Positions 22,235 through 31,425 of a DNA stretch of 64,000 bases are shown here, one piece after another (position 1 is the stretch's first letter; every line of letters starts with the position of its first letter). This DNA is from Corynebacterium propinquum DSM 44285. GTDB lineage: Bacteria; Actinomycetota; Actinomycetes; Mycobacteriales; Mycobacteriaceae. The stretch is taken from the NCBI RefSeq assembly GCF_000375525.1, contig NZ_AQXC01000001.1, forward strand, positions 124,001-188,000, written 5' to 3'. The notes under the pieces were generated by a model. The model had not been told where the DNA came from. It saw nothing but the letters and a program-made list of their open reading frames with translations, and did not search any database. A program made the position numbers and the translations under genes.

Positions 22235-22394
22235 GAAAAATCCTTAGAACACAGAGAAAGCAACGTACAAAACCGAACTATTTACCAGCATCGGCACAAC
22301 ACAGCATGCGCGCATTACAATGACGCGGAATGCCATAGCGCAACACCGGCACAATACTCAGCGCAGCGCACAACGCCGCGCAGGAACAACAATT

Positions 22395-22423
22395 AGTATA
22401 GACAAAGCGGTCTATAGAAGCAA
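22395..22423 (-). promoter_or_regulatory. metK promoter
   Basis: On the minus strand TTGCTT (22418-22423) and TATACT (22395-22400) are separated by 17 bases, a good housekeeping sigma-factor promoter. It overlaps the last codons of coaBC. The predicted start point is near 22388, about 153 bases before the metK GTG. Confidence 0.7.
22399..22414. promoter_or_regulatory. McbR-type operator in the metK promoter
   Basis: TAGAC-N6-GTCTA is present exactly, which is the published consensus of the C. glutamicum sulfur-metabolism repressor McbR, a TetR-type protein released by S-adenosylhomocysteine. It lies in the spacer between the -35 and -10 elements and overlaps the -10 by two bases, so bound repressor would block RNA polymerase. 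The site also covers the coaBC stop codon. The presence of McbR in this genome is inferred. Confidence 0.8.
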
Positions 22424-23707
22424 CGCTAGCTTGTCCCAAATTTGGGCGGAAACTACGTGCTTCGAGCCCGCGGCAACCTCGGTAACAGTGCCATCGCTGT
22501 CCAAGAGAAATCCTTGATTGGTCGTTTGCCCGAAGACTTTGCCCGGCCCTACTTCATTGCACATCAGCACGTCGCAGCCTTTACTCTGCAACTTATCCTG
22601 GGCATATTCCAGAATAGATTGCTTATCATCTCCAGTTTCGGCAGCAAAGCCCATAATCACAGTCTCAGCAGCCAAACTTCCGCCAGCTCGCGCTTCCACC
22701 AAACTAGCCAGCACGTCCGGGTTTTCCACCAGCTCAATCGTGCTCAGTCCTGCAGCACCCTGCGACTTTTTCATCTTATGCTCGGCGGGCCTAGCAGGAC
22801 GGAAGTCCGATACCGCCGCGGCCATGATAATCACGTCCGCACCTTCGGCTTGATTATGCATTGCATGCTGCAACTCCACGGTGGTTTCCACCGGGATGAC
22901 CTTGACACCTGGAGGATTGGGCAGCGTGGAATTATTCGCAGCTACAAGCGTTACCGTGGCGCCCCGTTGTACCGCGATTTCTGCAAGCGCGAAGCCTTGC
23001 CGCCCCGACGAATGGTTTCCGATAAAACGAACCGGATCGATAACTTCTTGGGTGCCTCCAGCACTAATAAGCACGTTCACACCGGTAAGGTTGTGCTCCA
23101 TCGACGCACCAGAAAATACAGTGCGCGCAACCGCCGCAATATGGCTGGGATCAGGAAGACGGCCTGCACCCGAGTCTTTCCCAGTCAGGCGGCCCACTGC
23201 GGGGTTGAGCACCACGATTCCGCGTTCCCGCAGCGTCGCGACATTCGCCTGCGTCGCCGGATTATTCCACATTTCGGTATGCATAGCCGGCGCAATAATC
23301 ACCGGGCACGTAGCGACCAGCACGGTAGCAGCCAGTAAATCGTCGGCACGCCCTGCAGCTACGCGGGCCAAAAAATCGGCCGTCGCAGGCGCAATCACGA
23401 TTCCGTCGGCCTCTTGCCCATAACGAACATGCGCGACCTCATGTACGTCCTCGAACACCGAAGTGGAAACCGGATTACCGGATAAAGCCTCAAATGTTGC
23501 TGCCCCGACAAACTGTAATGCCGAATTCGTCGGAATAACGCGTACCTGATCGCCGTCTTCCGTGAATTCCCGAACGAGCTGGCACGCCTTAAAAGCAGCG
23601 ATCCCACCACATACCCCGACGACAATATTGTGTGGATGGCGTGCGCCATCGAAATTGCGCGGGCTCTCTGAGGTGGCAGCGTTCATCGTCGATCCGATCT
23701 GGGACAT
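22412..23707 (-). CDS. coaBC: Phosphopantothenoylcysteine decarboxylase / phosphopantothenate-cysteine ligase
   Basis: Two consecutive steps of coenzyme A synthesis. The 431-residue protein has the FMN-binding CoaC domain (VVGVCGGIAAFKACQLVREF near residue 30, APATADFLARVAAG near residue 104, PAMHTEMWNNPATQAN near residue 139) and the CTP-dependent CoaB domain (VLISAGGTQEVIDPVRFIGN near residue 210, IMAAAVSDFRP near residue 294). CAGGAG lies eight bases before the ATG. It is upstream of metK and downstream of the symporter gene; in C. glutamicum the rpoZ gene is the upstream neighbour, so the symporter pair looks inserted here. Confidence 0.96.
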   Translation of the reverse strand: MSQIGSTMNAATSESPRNFDGARHPHNIVVGVCGGIAAFKACQLVREFTEDGDQVRVIPTNSALQFVGAATFEALSGNPVSTSVFEDVHEVAHVRYGQEADGIVIAPATADFLARVAAGRADDLLAATVLVATCPVIIAPAMHTEMWNNPATQANVATLRERGIVVLNPAVGRLTGKDSGAGRLPDPSHIAAVARTVFSGASMEHNLTGVNVLISAGGTQEVIDPVRFIGNHSSGRQGFALAEIAVQRGATVTLVAANNSTLPNPPGVKVIPVETTVELQHAMHNQAEGADVIIMAAAVSDFRPARPAEHKMKKSQGAAGLSTIELVENPDVLASLVEARAGGSLAAETVIMGFAAETGDDKQSILEYAQDKLQSKGCDVLMCNEVGPGKVFGQTTNQGFLLDSDGTVTEVAAGSKHVVSAQIWDKLALLL

Positions 23708-23731
23708 AGTGTGGGGCTCCTGTAAATTCGC

Positions 23732-25351
23732 CTAGCTCATAATTGGCACGTAGAAAAAGCCTACCGCGGTAAACAGGATGGCGATAAAGCCGATCGCCAC
23801 ATAGATGTACCGATTGGTGCGTTTGACCTCGGCTACCGTGACATCTGATTCCACGCGTTGCTTCAACTCCGAGATATATTGCCACGAGCTTTCTTCCACC
23901 GGCTTCACCTTCGAACCGACGATAACGGCAATCAAGCTGGCTGCGAGGCCGAACAGTACCGGGTGGAACGCCATCGGCCAATCAACACCGCCGAAAGTCT
24001 TGATGCTTTCCAGGATCAACGTGATGACACCGCCACAGAGCATTCCCCAGAAAGCGCCTGCTTCGGAAATCCGCTTGGATTGCGTAGAAGCAAAAGCCAC
24101 AATGCCCCAGGATGCGGCAAAGAAAGACGCCGCCATATAGCCAATATCCAACACGCTTGGCGTCGCGACATATGCCAGCAGCAACGCAATACCGCCGACG
24201 ATAAACATCGACCAACGAGCTGAGCGCACGTTATCAGTATTCGTGTCGCTGCCATCCAACCCCTCGCCACGGCGGAACAAGGGCCCAACGTCGTGCGCTG
24301 CGCTGAAACCGACCAATGATAAAAAGGTCGACGCAGAAGACAGGCCGGCAGCGACAATTCCGGTCACGAGGATAACACCAACCGCGGTGGGCATGACGTT
24401 GTAGGCAGCCCAGATAAACACCTGAGAATTTGGCTCAATATCTGGATTAATCAAGTTCACCGCGTACGCCGCAAACATAATGAAGAGATAAAATGACGGG
24501 ATGATCAGCAGCGTCACAATACCCGCACGGATAGCAGTGTGACTGGTTTTTGCCATCATATAACGAGAAGCCTGCCACGGACTCACGGCAGTCACGAACG
24601 CCCACACCAGGCCAAAGGTGAAGATATAAATCAGCGCTTCACCAATGGAATTCAGCCTCTCGCCAGGCCCCTCAATCTGCCCATGCCACAATAAGCCCTC
24701 ACGCAATGTCGGGTCTGCTGCCAATTGCGTGAAAGTTTCTTTTACTCCGCCTGCTTCGCGGAAAATTGCAATCGATCCCAGGATTCCGCCGATAAGGAAG
24801 AAGAAAAACATCATCGTATCGGTGATGATCACGCCCTTGGAACCGGACAACACCGTAAAGATGGTGAATGCTACCCAGGTGATGAACACGGCCCAGAAGC
24901 CATCGATGCCCAGGATCGCTTCGATGACCACCGCGAGACCACGAGTGACGGTAACAAGGTATAAGCCCATACCGATCAGCACGGACGCGCCGGCTAGTGC
25001 GCGAAGGCGCGAAGAATTAAAGCGATTGCCGAAAAATTCGGGGATAGTCAGTGCTTCCGAATCGCGCAAGTAGCGACCAAACAGGACCACGCCGGCCAAA
25101 TAGCCCATCTTGGACATCACGCCCAAAAGCAAGATCGGCCACGGGAAGCCATCATAAGCCATTCCGGCCTCTCCCATGAGCGCGACCGTCGACAAGAACG
25201 ACGCAACTAGCGTGCCGACGATGAACAGGACGCCAACGTTACGACCAGCAACGAAATAATCGTTTTTGTTATTGATCCCCCGGCTGACCCAAATACCTAC
25301 AACGAGAAATCCAAGGAACGAGAGGATGACAGTGATGGTAAACGTATCCAC
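23732..25351 (-). CDS. Sodium:solute symporter, monocarboxylate-transporter-like
   Basis: Integral membrane protein of the solute:sodium symporter (SSS) family, 539 residues with about 13 hydrophobic segments. Family marks include SRGINNKNDYFVAGRNVG near residue 24, ASFLSTVALMGEAGMAYDGF near residue 50 and AAGLSSASTFLSLVGFSAAHD near residue 335, the signature region. It resembles the actinobacterial acetate, propionate and pyruvate transporters of the MctC type; substrate is inferred only. The start is GTG and overlaps by one base the stop of a 45-codon upstream gene (TAGTG), so the two proteins are translationally coupled. A strong promoter stands before the small gene. Confidence 0.88.
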   Translation of the reverse strand: MDTFTITVILSFLGFLVVGIWVSRGINNKNDYFVAGRNVGVLFIVGTLVASFLSTVALMGEAGMAYDGFPWPILLLGVMSKMGYLAGVVLFGRYLRDSEALTIPEFFGNRFNSSRLRALAGASVLIGMGLYLVTVTRGLAVVIEAILGIDGFWAVFITWVAFTIFTVLSGSKGVIITDTMMFFFFLIGGILGSIAIFREAGGVKETFTQLAADPTLREGLLWHGQIEGPGERLNSIGEALIYIFTFGLVWAFVTAVSPWQASRYMMAKTSHTAIRAGIVTLLIIPSFYLFIMFAAYAVNLINPDIEPNSQVFIWAAYNVMPTAVGVILVTGIVAAGLSSASTFLSLVGFSAAHDVGPLFRRGEGLDGSDTNTDNVRSARWSMFIVGGIALLLAYVATPSVLDIGYMAASFFAASWGIVAFASTQSKRISEAGAFWGMLCGGVITLILESIKTFGGVDWPMAFHPVLFGLAASLIAVIVGSKVKPVEESSWQYISELKQRVESDVTVAEVKRTNRYIYVAIGFIAILFTAVGFFYVPIMS

Positions 25352-25488
25352 TATTTCTCAGCCTCCCCCTTCTGCTCGGCGGAGTGCTGGGCATTTTTGA
25401 GTTCGGAATTGAGCTTCCAATAGGCCAAGCCAAGTCCGATACTAAACACCACGATGTGCAATATGCTGGGAAATAGCAGTTCGAGCAT
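25351..25488 (-). CDS. 45-residue single-pass membrane protein coupled to the symporter
   Basis: Short open frame starting at the ATG 25486-25488, with GGAG six bases upstream. It encodes MLELLFPSILHIVVFSIGLG followed by LAYWKLNSELKNAQ and a charged tail ending EAEK. Residues 3-23 form one membrane helix and the C-terminal 20 residues are polar. The TAG stop shares one base with the symporter GTG. Small accessory membrane proteins are encoded next to several SSS-family transporters, so a helper or stability subunit is the best guess. I do not recognise a named family. Confidence 0.75.
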   Translation of the reverse strand: MLELLFPSILHIVVFSIGLGLAYWKLNSELKNAQHSAEQKGEAEK

Positions 25489-25536
25489 TCATCACTCCAT
25501 TCAACAACTGATCAAAACTGGTAGGGAAACAATGGA

Positions 25537-25565
25537 ATCCTAGCGTATTCGGGAGTTTTTGTCAG
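25537..25565 (-). promoter_or_regulatory. Promoter of the symporter operon
   Basis: On the minus strand CTGACA (25560-25565) and TAGGAT (25537-25542) are 17 bases apart. The predicted start point near 25530 leaves a leader of about 42 bases before the 45-codon gene. No GlxR-type operator was recognised around it. Confidence 0.65.
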
Positions 25566-25634
25566 TTTTCTCACAACTTTCGCAGCTTCCTCCAACCTGA
25601 GACGGACCCCGGTGGGGGTAATGCGAAAAGCCAA

Positions 25635-25666
25635 AGCCCACCGCCCCGTGTCTGGGGAGGTGGGCT
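25635..25666 (-). terminator. Terminator after rpoZ
   Basis: An eight-base inverted repeat (AGCCCACC / GGTGGGCT), extended by an inner C4/G4 pairing, lies 37 bases after the rpoZ stop. On the minus strand the stem is followed by TTGGCTTTT. It separates the mihF-gmk-rpoZ unit from the symporter promoter. The rest of the 215-base gap holds only that promoter. Confidence 0.8.
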
Positions 25667-25703
25667 AGCTATGTGCGGCTCTTGCTTAAGCAGATACCAA
25701 AGC

Positions 25704-25985
25704 TTAACGAGCTTCCTCGTGATCCAACAGGCCTTCTTCAATCTCACGCAACGACAGCGACAATGGTTTTTCGCCTGGTTCCGGGGTGACCAATGGACCG
25801 ACGAATTCAAATACGCCTTCGTCTTGTTCCTGATAGTAGCTATTGATCTGACGTGCCCGTTTAGCGGCGAAGATCACCAAAGCGTACTTCGACGACACTT
25901 TATTCAACAATTCGTCGATTGGTGGATCCGTGATGCCTTCAGGTTTATCGAAGACGCTGTCAGTTTTCGTGGACTCGGTAGTCAC
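25704..25985 (-). CDS. rpoZ: DNA-directed RNA polymerase omega subunit
   Basis: Smallest core RNA polymerase subunit, which helps assembly of the beta' subunit. The 93-residue protein has the family core [20 protein letters not shown] at about residues 17-36, [11 protein letters not shown] following it and the C-terminal [15 protein letters not shown]. The start is GTG with AAGGGG upstream. It lies downstream of gmk, as in most actinobacteria, but a TATAAT box in the 95-base gap suggests an extra promoter of its own. Confidence 0.95.
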   Translation of the reverse strand: MTTESTKTDSVFDKPEGITDPPIDELLNKVSSKYALVIFAAKRARQINSYYQEQDEGVFEFVGPLVTPEPGEKPLSLSLREIEEGLLDHEEAR

Positions 25986-26023
25986 TACGAGACCAACCCC
26001 TTTTCGCGTTGATGTTTAGAAAA

Positions 26024-26029
26024 ATTATA
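26024..26029 (-). promoter_or_regulatory. Possible rpoZ -10 box
   Basis: A perfect TATAAT on the minus strand lies 38 bases before the rpoZ start, in the gap after gmk. The -35 position at 17 bases reads TCTTCC, a weak match. It suggests rpoZ can be transcribed separately from mihF-gmk. Confidence 0.5.
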
Positions 26030-26080
26030 AGCCGTATCAGAGCCGTGGAAGACGAGCGCCGCCAACTGCCTAGAATTGTC

Positions 26081-26650
26081 TTAGCTGCGCAGAAACTCGC
26101 TAATGGTCTCTACTGCCCTGTCCAGATCGTCATTAACCACGACGTGATCAAATTCATTTTGGGCGTCCAACTCGACACGGGCTGTTTCCAGACGCCGACG
26201 CACGACGTCGTCGGGCTCAGTGCCACGGTTACTCAACCTATCGCACAGCACGTCCCATGATGGTGGAGCTAAGAATACAGTCGTGGCTTCCGGCATTTTA
26301 GCTTTGACGTTTCGGGCGCCTTCCAAATCCACCTCAACCAGCACAGGCCGCCCCTGAGACAAAGCCTTGGTGACGGGTTCGGCTGGAGTACCCGAACGCT
26401 GCAAACCGGAATGTACCTCTGCCCATTCCAGCATCTCGCCGTTATCGATGGTCTCCTGAAAACGTTCCGGGGTGACGAAATAATAATCAATTCCGTCAGT
26501 TTCCCCTGGACGCGGATCCCGAGTCGTCATCGAAACCGAGAAGTAGAGATCGTGGATCGCGGCGCGAAGCTGTTTCACCACCGTGGATTTTCCCACGGCA
26601 GTTGGTCCAGCAAGCACAACCAAACGGCCACGTGGTGTCACACCGGGCAT
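26081..26650 (-). CDS. gmk: Guanylate kinase
   Basis: Phosphorylates GMP to GDP using ATP. The 189-residue protein has the P-loop [15 protein letters not shown] near residue 11, the GMP-binding region [22 protein letters not shown] near residue 37 shown only in part here, the [10 protein letters not shown] segment near residue 76 and [12 protein letters not shown] near residue 104. It starts five bases after the mihF stop. The arrangement mihF-gmk-rpoZ is conserved in actinobacteria. Confidence 0.96.
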   Translation of the reverse strand: MPGVTPRGRLVVLAGPTAVGKSTVVKQLRAAIHDLYFSVSMTTRDPRPGETDGIDYYFVTPERFQETIDNGEMLEWAEVHSGLQRSGTPAEPVTKALSQGRPVLVEVDLEGARNVKAKMPEATTVFLAPPSWDVLCDRLSNRGTEPDDVVRRRLETARVELDAQNEFDHVVVNDDLDRAVETISEFLRS

Positions 26651-26655
26651 GCGCT

Positions 26656-26979
26656 TTAGTCTTCGGAGTAGCCGAAACGATCCAGCAGCGCACGGCGCTG
26701 ACGCTCACCGAGACCACGCAGACGGCGGGTCTGGGCAATCTCCAGGTCCTCCATGATTTCGCGGGCCTTGACCTTACCGACCTTTGGCAAGGCCTCCAGA
26801 AGTGCTGCGACCTTGGTCTTACCGATGATTTCATCGGTTTCTGCCTTGTCGAGGACTTCCTTCAGGTTAGTTCCGCCACGCTTCAGTTCGGCTTTGAGCT
26901 CAGCGCGCGCCTTGCGGGCCTCAGCAGCCTTTGCCAGGGCTTCTTTACGCTGCTCATCAGTCAACTTTGGAAGGGCCAC
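26656..26979 (-). CDS. mihF: Integration host factor, actinobacterial type
   Basis: Nucleoid-associated DNA-binding protein found only in actinobacteria, needed for phage integration and chromosome organisation in mycobacteria. The 107-residue product is rich in Lys, Arg and Ala, begins [18 protein letters not shown] and contains the helix-turn-helix-like core [22 protein letters not shown] followed by [20 protein letters not shown], quoted here in parts. The start is GTG with GGAGGA six bases upstream. A promoter with a perfect -10 box precedes it. Confidence 0.95.
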   Translation of the reverse strand: MALPKLTDEQRKEALAKAAEARKARAELKAELKRGGTNLKEVLDKAETDEIIGKTKVAALLEALPKVGKVKAREIMEDLEIAQTRRLRGLGERQRRALLDRFGYSED

Positions 26980-27064
26980 GTGGATTCCTCCGATTCAATG
27001 TGGGTTTGTTGTTCTTATCAACGGCAACTGTAGCAGTCATGCACCAATTACCGCCCGAATGGGA

Positions 27065-27093
27065 ATTATAGAGCTTCAACGATGTCAGACGAA
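27065..27093 (-). promoter_or_regulatory. mihF promoter
   Basis: TATAAT at 27065-27070 on the minus strand, with TTCGTC 17 bases upstream at 27088-27093. The mRNA would have a leader of about 80 bases. No terminator for the pyrimidine operon was recognised in the rest of this 273-base gap, so read-through from pyrF is possible. Confidence 0.6.
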
Positions 27094-27252
27094 GATAAAC
27101 CAACCGCGGTCAGTTCCCGAACGCAACATCGCCGGCTTTTTGCATATCTTAACACCGTAACCAGGCATTCCGCGATTTCGCACCTTGGATACCGCAGAGT
27201 TTTACCACGTCAAAGCATCAGGAGGCACAGACGAAAGCCTTGCACGTGGGTC

Positions 27253-28098
27253 TTAGCACCCCGGAAACTGTGCAGCTTGCTCAACTACTGCTTTATGCAG
27301 GTCAGCAATGTCTGGACCAGCCGAAAGTACACTGCGTGAGACATTCGGAAAAGCCCAGTGGGCAGCGTCTGTCGCTATCCGTGCGATATCAGCCACAGTG
27401 CCGCCTTGCACACCAACGCCAGGCATGAGCACCGGTCCGTTAAACCCGCGAAGATCGGGCGGGGTGTGGACTGTCGCACCAACGACGATGCCTAGCGTCG
27501 CTGATTTCTGCGTCGCGTTGTAATCACGACAATAATTGACGACGTGCTGCGCCAAGCTCGTGCCGTTACGTTGGAAATTCTGGAATTCGACGGCTTCCGG
27601 GTTCGACGTCGCTGCCAAGACGAACACGCCTGTGCCGGTTGCCTCAGCGGTGTCAATCACAGGTTTCAGCGCACCGAGTCCAAGATAAGGAGCAACCGTG
27701 ACAGCATCCGCTCGGAGAGGTGAGGCTGGGTCAAGCCACGCAGACGCATACCCAGCCATGGTAGAACCGATGTCTCCGCGCTTTGCGTCCGCGATGACCA
27801 ACGCACCCGCCGCACGCAGTTCCGCAAGGGTTTCCTCGAGCACTGCAAAACCTGCGGATCCAAACCGTTCATAGAACGCCACCTGGGGCTTGACGACGCA
27901 TGCCGTATCCGCAAACGCCTCCACGCACCGGCGCGAAAACTCCCGCAATCCATCGACGTCGTCGTTCAGTCCCCAATCGCGTAATAGCGCGGCATGCGGA
28001 TCAATACCGACGCAGAGCCGCCCGCGCTCAGCGGAACGCTCGCGAATACGCTCTCCGAAACTGAGAAGAGTTCCAGCACCCGGTGCACTACTCGCCAT
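27253..28098 (-). CDS. pyrF: Orotidine 5'-phosphate decarboxylase
   Basis: Last step of UMP synthesis. The 281-residue protein is the longer type-2 form, with [17 protein letters not shown] near residue 29, [16 protein letters not shown] near residue 62, the catalytic [18 protein letters not shown] near residue 95 and MPGVGVQGG near residue 223. Its ATG lies inside the end of carB, overlapping it by 11 bases. It is the last gene of the pyr operon. Confidence 0.96.
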   Translation of the reverse strand: MASSAPGAGTLLSFGERIRERSAERGRLCVGIDPHAALLRDWGLNDDVDGLREFSRRCVEAFADTACVVKPQVAFYERFGSAGFAVLEETLAELRAAGALVIADAKRGDIGSTMAGYASAWLDPASPLRADAVTVAPYLGLGALKPVIDTAEATGTGVFVLAATSNPEAVEFQNFQRNGTSLAQHVVNYCRDYNATQKSATLGIVVGATVHTPPDLRGFNGPVLMPGVGVQGGTVADIARIATDAAHWAFPNVSRSVLSAGPDIADLHKAVVEQAAQFPGC

Positions 28099-31000
28099 GG
28101 TTGAGCTCCTGCAGGCTACGAACGGTTAATTCATCACCACGCAGGGCTTCGATTCCCTGCACAGCAGCGGTAATCCCCTGCACGGTAGTCACCGCCGGAA
28201 TGCCTACCGAAATTGCAGCGCTACGAATGTCATATCCATCGTGCCGTGCCCCAGCAGATCCCGCCGGTGTATTCAGAATCAGATCGATATCACCTTCGGT
28301 GATCTGATCCACGATGGATTTGCCCTCGACATTGCCTGAGCGGATTTCCGAGGCCTTGTACGCAACTTCACAATCGATGCCGTTACGACGCAACATCTGC
28401 GCGGTTCCAGCTGTGGCGACGAGCTTGAATCCCATTGATGCCAAACGCTGGATTGGCACGATCAGTGTACGCTTATCGCGGTTCGCCACCGATACGAATA
28501 CGGTGCCATCACGTGGTGGACAACCAAACGCAGCGGTTTCTGCTTTCGCATAAGCCGCACCAAAGTTGTCTGCCAATCCCATTACCTCACCAGTAGATTT
28601 CATCTCTGGCGACAGCAAAGTATCCAGCGGGGTGCCGTCCGGGCGCCGGAATCGTTTAAATGGCATCACTGCTTCTTTCACCGCAATTGGGTGATCCAGC
28701 GGCAGCGATCCACCGTCATAAGTAGTTGGGACCATGCCCTCGGCGCGCAAATCTTGCAGGCTTGCACCGAGCATGATCCGCGCGGCGGCTTTCGCCAGTG
28801 GAACACCGGTCGCCTTCGACACAAATGGAACCGTACGGGAGGCACGTGGATTCGCTTCGATGACATAGAGGATGTCGTCTTTCAAGGCGAATTGCACGTT
28901 GATCAAGCCCTTGACGCCAATACCGTGAGCCAATGCCTTGGTCGATTCACGCACCTTGTCGATATCTTCTGGCCCGAGCGTCATCGGCGGCAAAGCACAT
29001 GAAGAGTCACCAGAGTGAATACCTGCTTCTTCGATGTGCTCCATCACGCCAGCAAGATAAACCTCTTCGCCATCACACAGGGCGTCAACGTCGATCTCAA
29101 TTGCCGAATCCAGGAAGCGGTCCACCAACACAGGGTGGTCTTCGCTCAGCTCTGTCGCACGTTCGATGTAATTTTCCAGGCTGGCTTCGTCGTACACGAT
29201 TTCCATGCCGCGTCCACCGAGCACATAAGACGGACGAACGAGGACTGGATACCCAATCTGTGCGGCAACGTCGCGGGCTTCTGCATAGGAAGTGGCTGTA
29301 CCGAAATCTGGTGCTGGCAACTGGGCCTTGGCCAGTACTTTGCCGAACACTCCCCGGTCTTCTGCGTTGTTGATGGCCTCGGGGCTCGTACCGACCACAG
29401 GAACACCAGCAGCTTCCAAGCGCTCTGCCAAGCCCAGTGGGGTTTGCCCACCGAGCTGCACGATCACACCGGCGACATTTCCCGACTGAGATTCTGCGTG
29501 GTAGACCTCCATGACATCTTCGAAGGTCAGTGGCTCGAAATACAGGCGGTCGGCTGTGTCGTAGTCCGTCGAGACGGTCTCCGGGTTGCAGTTGACCATG
29601 ACGGTTTCGTAGCCAATGCGTGATAGCTCCAGTGCGGCGTGCACGCAGGAGTAGTCAAACTCAATTCCCTGGCCAATGCGGTTCGGACCAGAGCCTAAGA
29701 TGATGACCTTGTCCGTATCCCGCTGTTCGGAAACCTCCGACTCTGCATTCGGATCATATTCGTAGGCCGAATAGTGATACGGCGTGTGGGCTTCGAATTC
29801 ACCGGCGCAGGTATCGACTGTCTTATATACCGGCCTAATACCCAGACTCCACCGCAGGGAACGCACGCCATTTTCCCCCGCGAACTCTGGGCGCAGTGCA
29901 GCAATTTGGGCGTCGGAAAGCCCCATGACCTTTGCTTGCCGCAGCAACTGTTCATCCAGTACTGGGGCGGTACGCAGGTAGTTACCGAATTCCACCAAGT
30001 GTGCGAGTTCGGCAAGGAACCAAGGGTCGATCTCCGATGCTTCGTGTACCGCGTCAACGCTGGCGCCCCACCGTAACGCAAGTTCGGCGTCGTACATGCG
30101 GCCTGCGGTTGGCCGTCGCAAACGATCCAATACTTCCGAGACGTTTGTCGCATCCCCCGCGATGACCTCATCCGGCACCGTCCACAAACCAAACGGCTTG
30201 GATTCCAGCGAACGCATAACCTTGTTCAGGCCTTGGATATAGTTACGACCAATTCCCATCGCCTCGCCCACCGATTTCATGGTGGTGGTCAGCGTGTCAT
30301 CGGCGCCCGGGAATTTTTCGAAAGCAAAGCGTGGAGCCTTGACGATAACGTAGTCCAGCGTCGGCTCGAATGCCGCCGGGGTGGTCCCGGTGATGTCGTT
30401 GGTGACCTCATCCAGGGAATAGCCGATGGCGAGTTTGGCAGCCAATTTAGCGATCGGGAATCCAGTCGCCTTGGAAGCTAGCGCCGAGGAACGTGACACG
30501 CGAGGGTTCATCTCAATAACAATGATCCGCCCGTCGTCCGGATTGATTGCAAATTGAATATTGCAGCCACCCGTGTCGACGCCAACTTCGCGGATGATGT
30601 CGATTCCCAAATCGCGCATCTTTTGGAATTCACGGTCCGTCAGCGTCAAAGCAGGCGCCACGGTAACCGAGTCACCGGTGTGTACGCCAAGAGCATCGAC
30701 GTTTTCGATTGATGCGATAACCACGACATTATCGTCACCATCACGCATCAGCTCCAGCTCGAATTCTTTCCACCCCAAAATGGATTCTTCAATCAGGACG
30801 TTCGCATCTGGCGAAGCTGCAATACCGCCTCCGGCAATTCGGTCCAGGTCTTCGTAGGTATACGCCAAACCAGACCCCAGTCCGCCCATGGTAAACGACG
30901 GCCGTACCACAACCGGAAGTCCCAATCGTTCGACGCATGCATGCACTTCGTCCATGGTGTAGCAAACTTCCGAACGCGCGGACTCGCCGCCGACCTTCTC

Positions 31001-31423
31001 GACGATATCTTTGAACTTCTGTCGATCTTCGCCTCGTTCGATGGCATCGATATCGGCACCGATCAGTTCAATACCGTGCTTGTCGAGGATTCCCGCGCGA
31101 TCCAGCTGGATTGCTGCGTTCAGGGCAGTTTGTCCACCGAGCGTTGCTAGCACCGCGTCGATCGGGTGCCCACCAGCTCGTTCTTTGTCAATAATCTTCT
31201 CGATGTATTCGGTCTCGATCGGCTCCACATAGGTGGCATCCGCAAATTCCGGGTCAGTCATGATTGTCGCCGGGTTTGAGTTCACGAGTGTGACCCGCAG
31301 GCCCTCGGATTTCAGGACGCGGCAGGCCTGGGTACCCGAGTAGTCGAATTCGCAGGCTTGGCCGATGACGATTGGTCCGGATCCAATAACCAGGACGTGG
31401 TGAATATCAGGGCGCTTCGGCAT
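28088..31423 (-). CDS. carB: Carbamoyl-phosphate synthase large subunit
   Basis: Synthesises carbamoyl phosphate from bicarbonate, ammonia and two ATP, serving pyrimidine and arginine synthesis. The 1111-residue protein has the full layout: two homologous ATP-grasp halves ([20 protein letters not shown] near residue 12 and [20 protein letters not shown] near residue 574), an oligomerisation domain between them, and a C-terminal methylglyoxal-synthase-like allosteric domain from about residue 965. AAGGAAAG precedes the ATG, two bases after the carA stop. Confidence 0.97.
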   Translation of the reverse strand: MPKRPDIHHVLVIGSGPIVIGQACEFDYSGTQACRVLKSEGLRVTLVNSNPATIMTDPEFADATYVEPIETEYIEKIIDKERAGGHPIDAVLATLGGQTALNAAIQLDRAGILDKHGIELIGADIDAIERGEDRQKFKDIVEKVGGESARSEVCYTMDEVHACVERLGLPVVVRPSFTMGGLGSGLAYTYEDLDRIAGGGIAASPDANVLIEESILGWKEFELELMRDGDDNVVVIASIENVDALGVHTGDSVTVAPALTLTDREFQKMRDLGIDIIREVGVDTGGCNIQFAINPDDGRIIVIEMNPRVSRSSALASKATGFPIAKLAAKLAIGYSLDEVTNDITGTTPAAFEPTLDYVIVKAPRFAFEKFPGADDTLTTTMKSVGEAMGIGRNYIQGLNKVMRSLESKPFGLWTVPDEVIAGDATNVSEVLDRLRRPTAGRMYDAELALRWGASVDAVHEASEIDPWFLAELAHLVEFGNYLRTAPVLDEQLLRQAKVMGLSDAQIAALRPEFAGENGVRSLRWSLGIRPVYKTVDTCAGEFEAHTPYHYSAYEYDPNAESEVSEQRDTDKVIILGSGPNRIGQGIEFDYSCVHAALELSRIGYETVMVNCNPETVSTDYDTADRLYFEPLTFEDVMEVYHAESQSGNVAGVIVQLGGQTPLGLAERLEAAGVPVVGTSPEAINNAEDRGVFGKVLAKAQLPAPDFGTATSYAEARDVAAQIGYPVLVRPSYVLGGRGMEIVYDEASLENYIERATELSEDHPVLVDRFLDSAIEIDVDALCDGEEVYLAGVMEHIEEAGIHSGDSSCALPPMTLGPEDIDKVRESTKALAHGIGVKGLINVQFALKDDILYVIEANPRASRTVPFVSKATGVPLAKAAARIMLGASLQDLRAEGMVPTTYDGGSLPLDHPIAVKEAVMPFKRFRRPDGTPLDTLLSPEMKSTGEVMGLADNFGAAYAKAETAAFGCPPRDGTVFVSVANRDKRTLIVPIQRLASMGFKLVATAGTAQMLRRNGIDCEVAYKASEIRSGNVEGKSIVDQITEGDIDLILNTPAGSAGARHDGYDIRSAAISVGIPAVTTVQGITAAVQGIEALRGDELTVRSLQELNHGE

Positions 31424-31425
31424 AA

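Noticed and set aside
22235..22394. SAM riboswitch in the metK leader
   Set aside because: The leader is long enough but lacks recognisable conserved cores; the McbR operator explains control better.
22442..23338. 298-codon open frame antisense to coaBC
   Set aside because: It lies wholly opposite a well-supported gene, has no ribosome-binding site or family motif, and its composition is that expected of a reverse-strand shadow.
25351..25565. GlxR or RamA/RamB sites before the symporter operon
   Set aside because: These control comparable transporters in C. glutamicum, but no TGTGA-N6-TCACA or convincing Ram-type motif was seen here.
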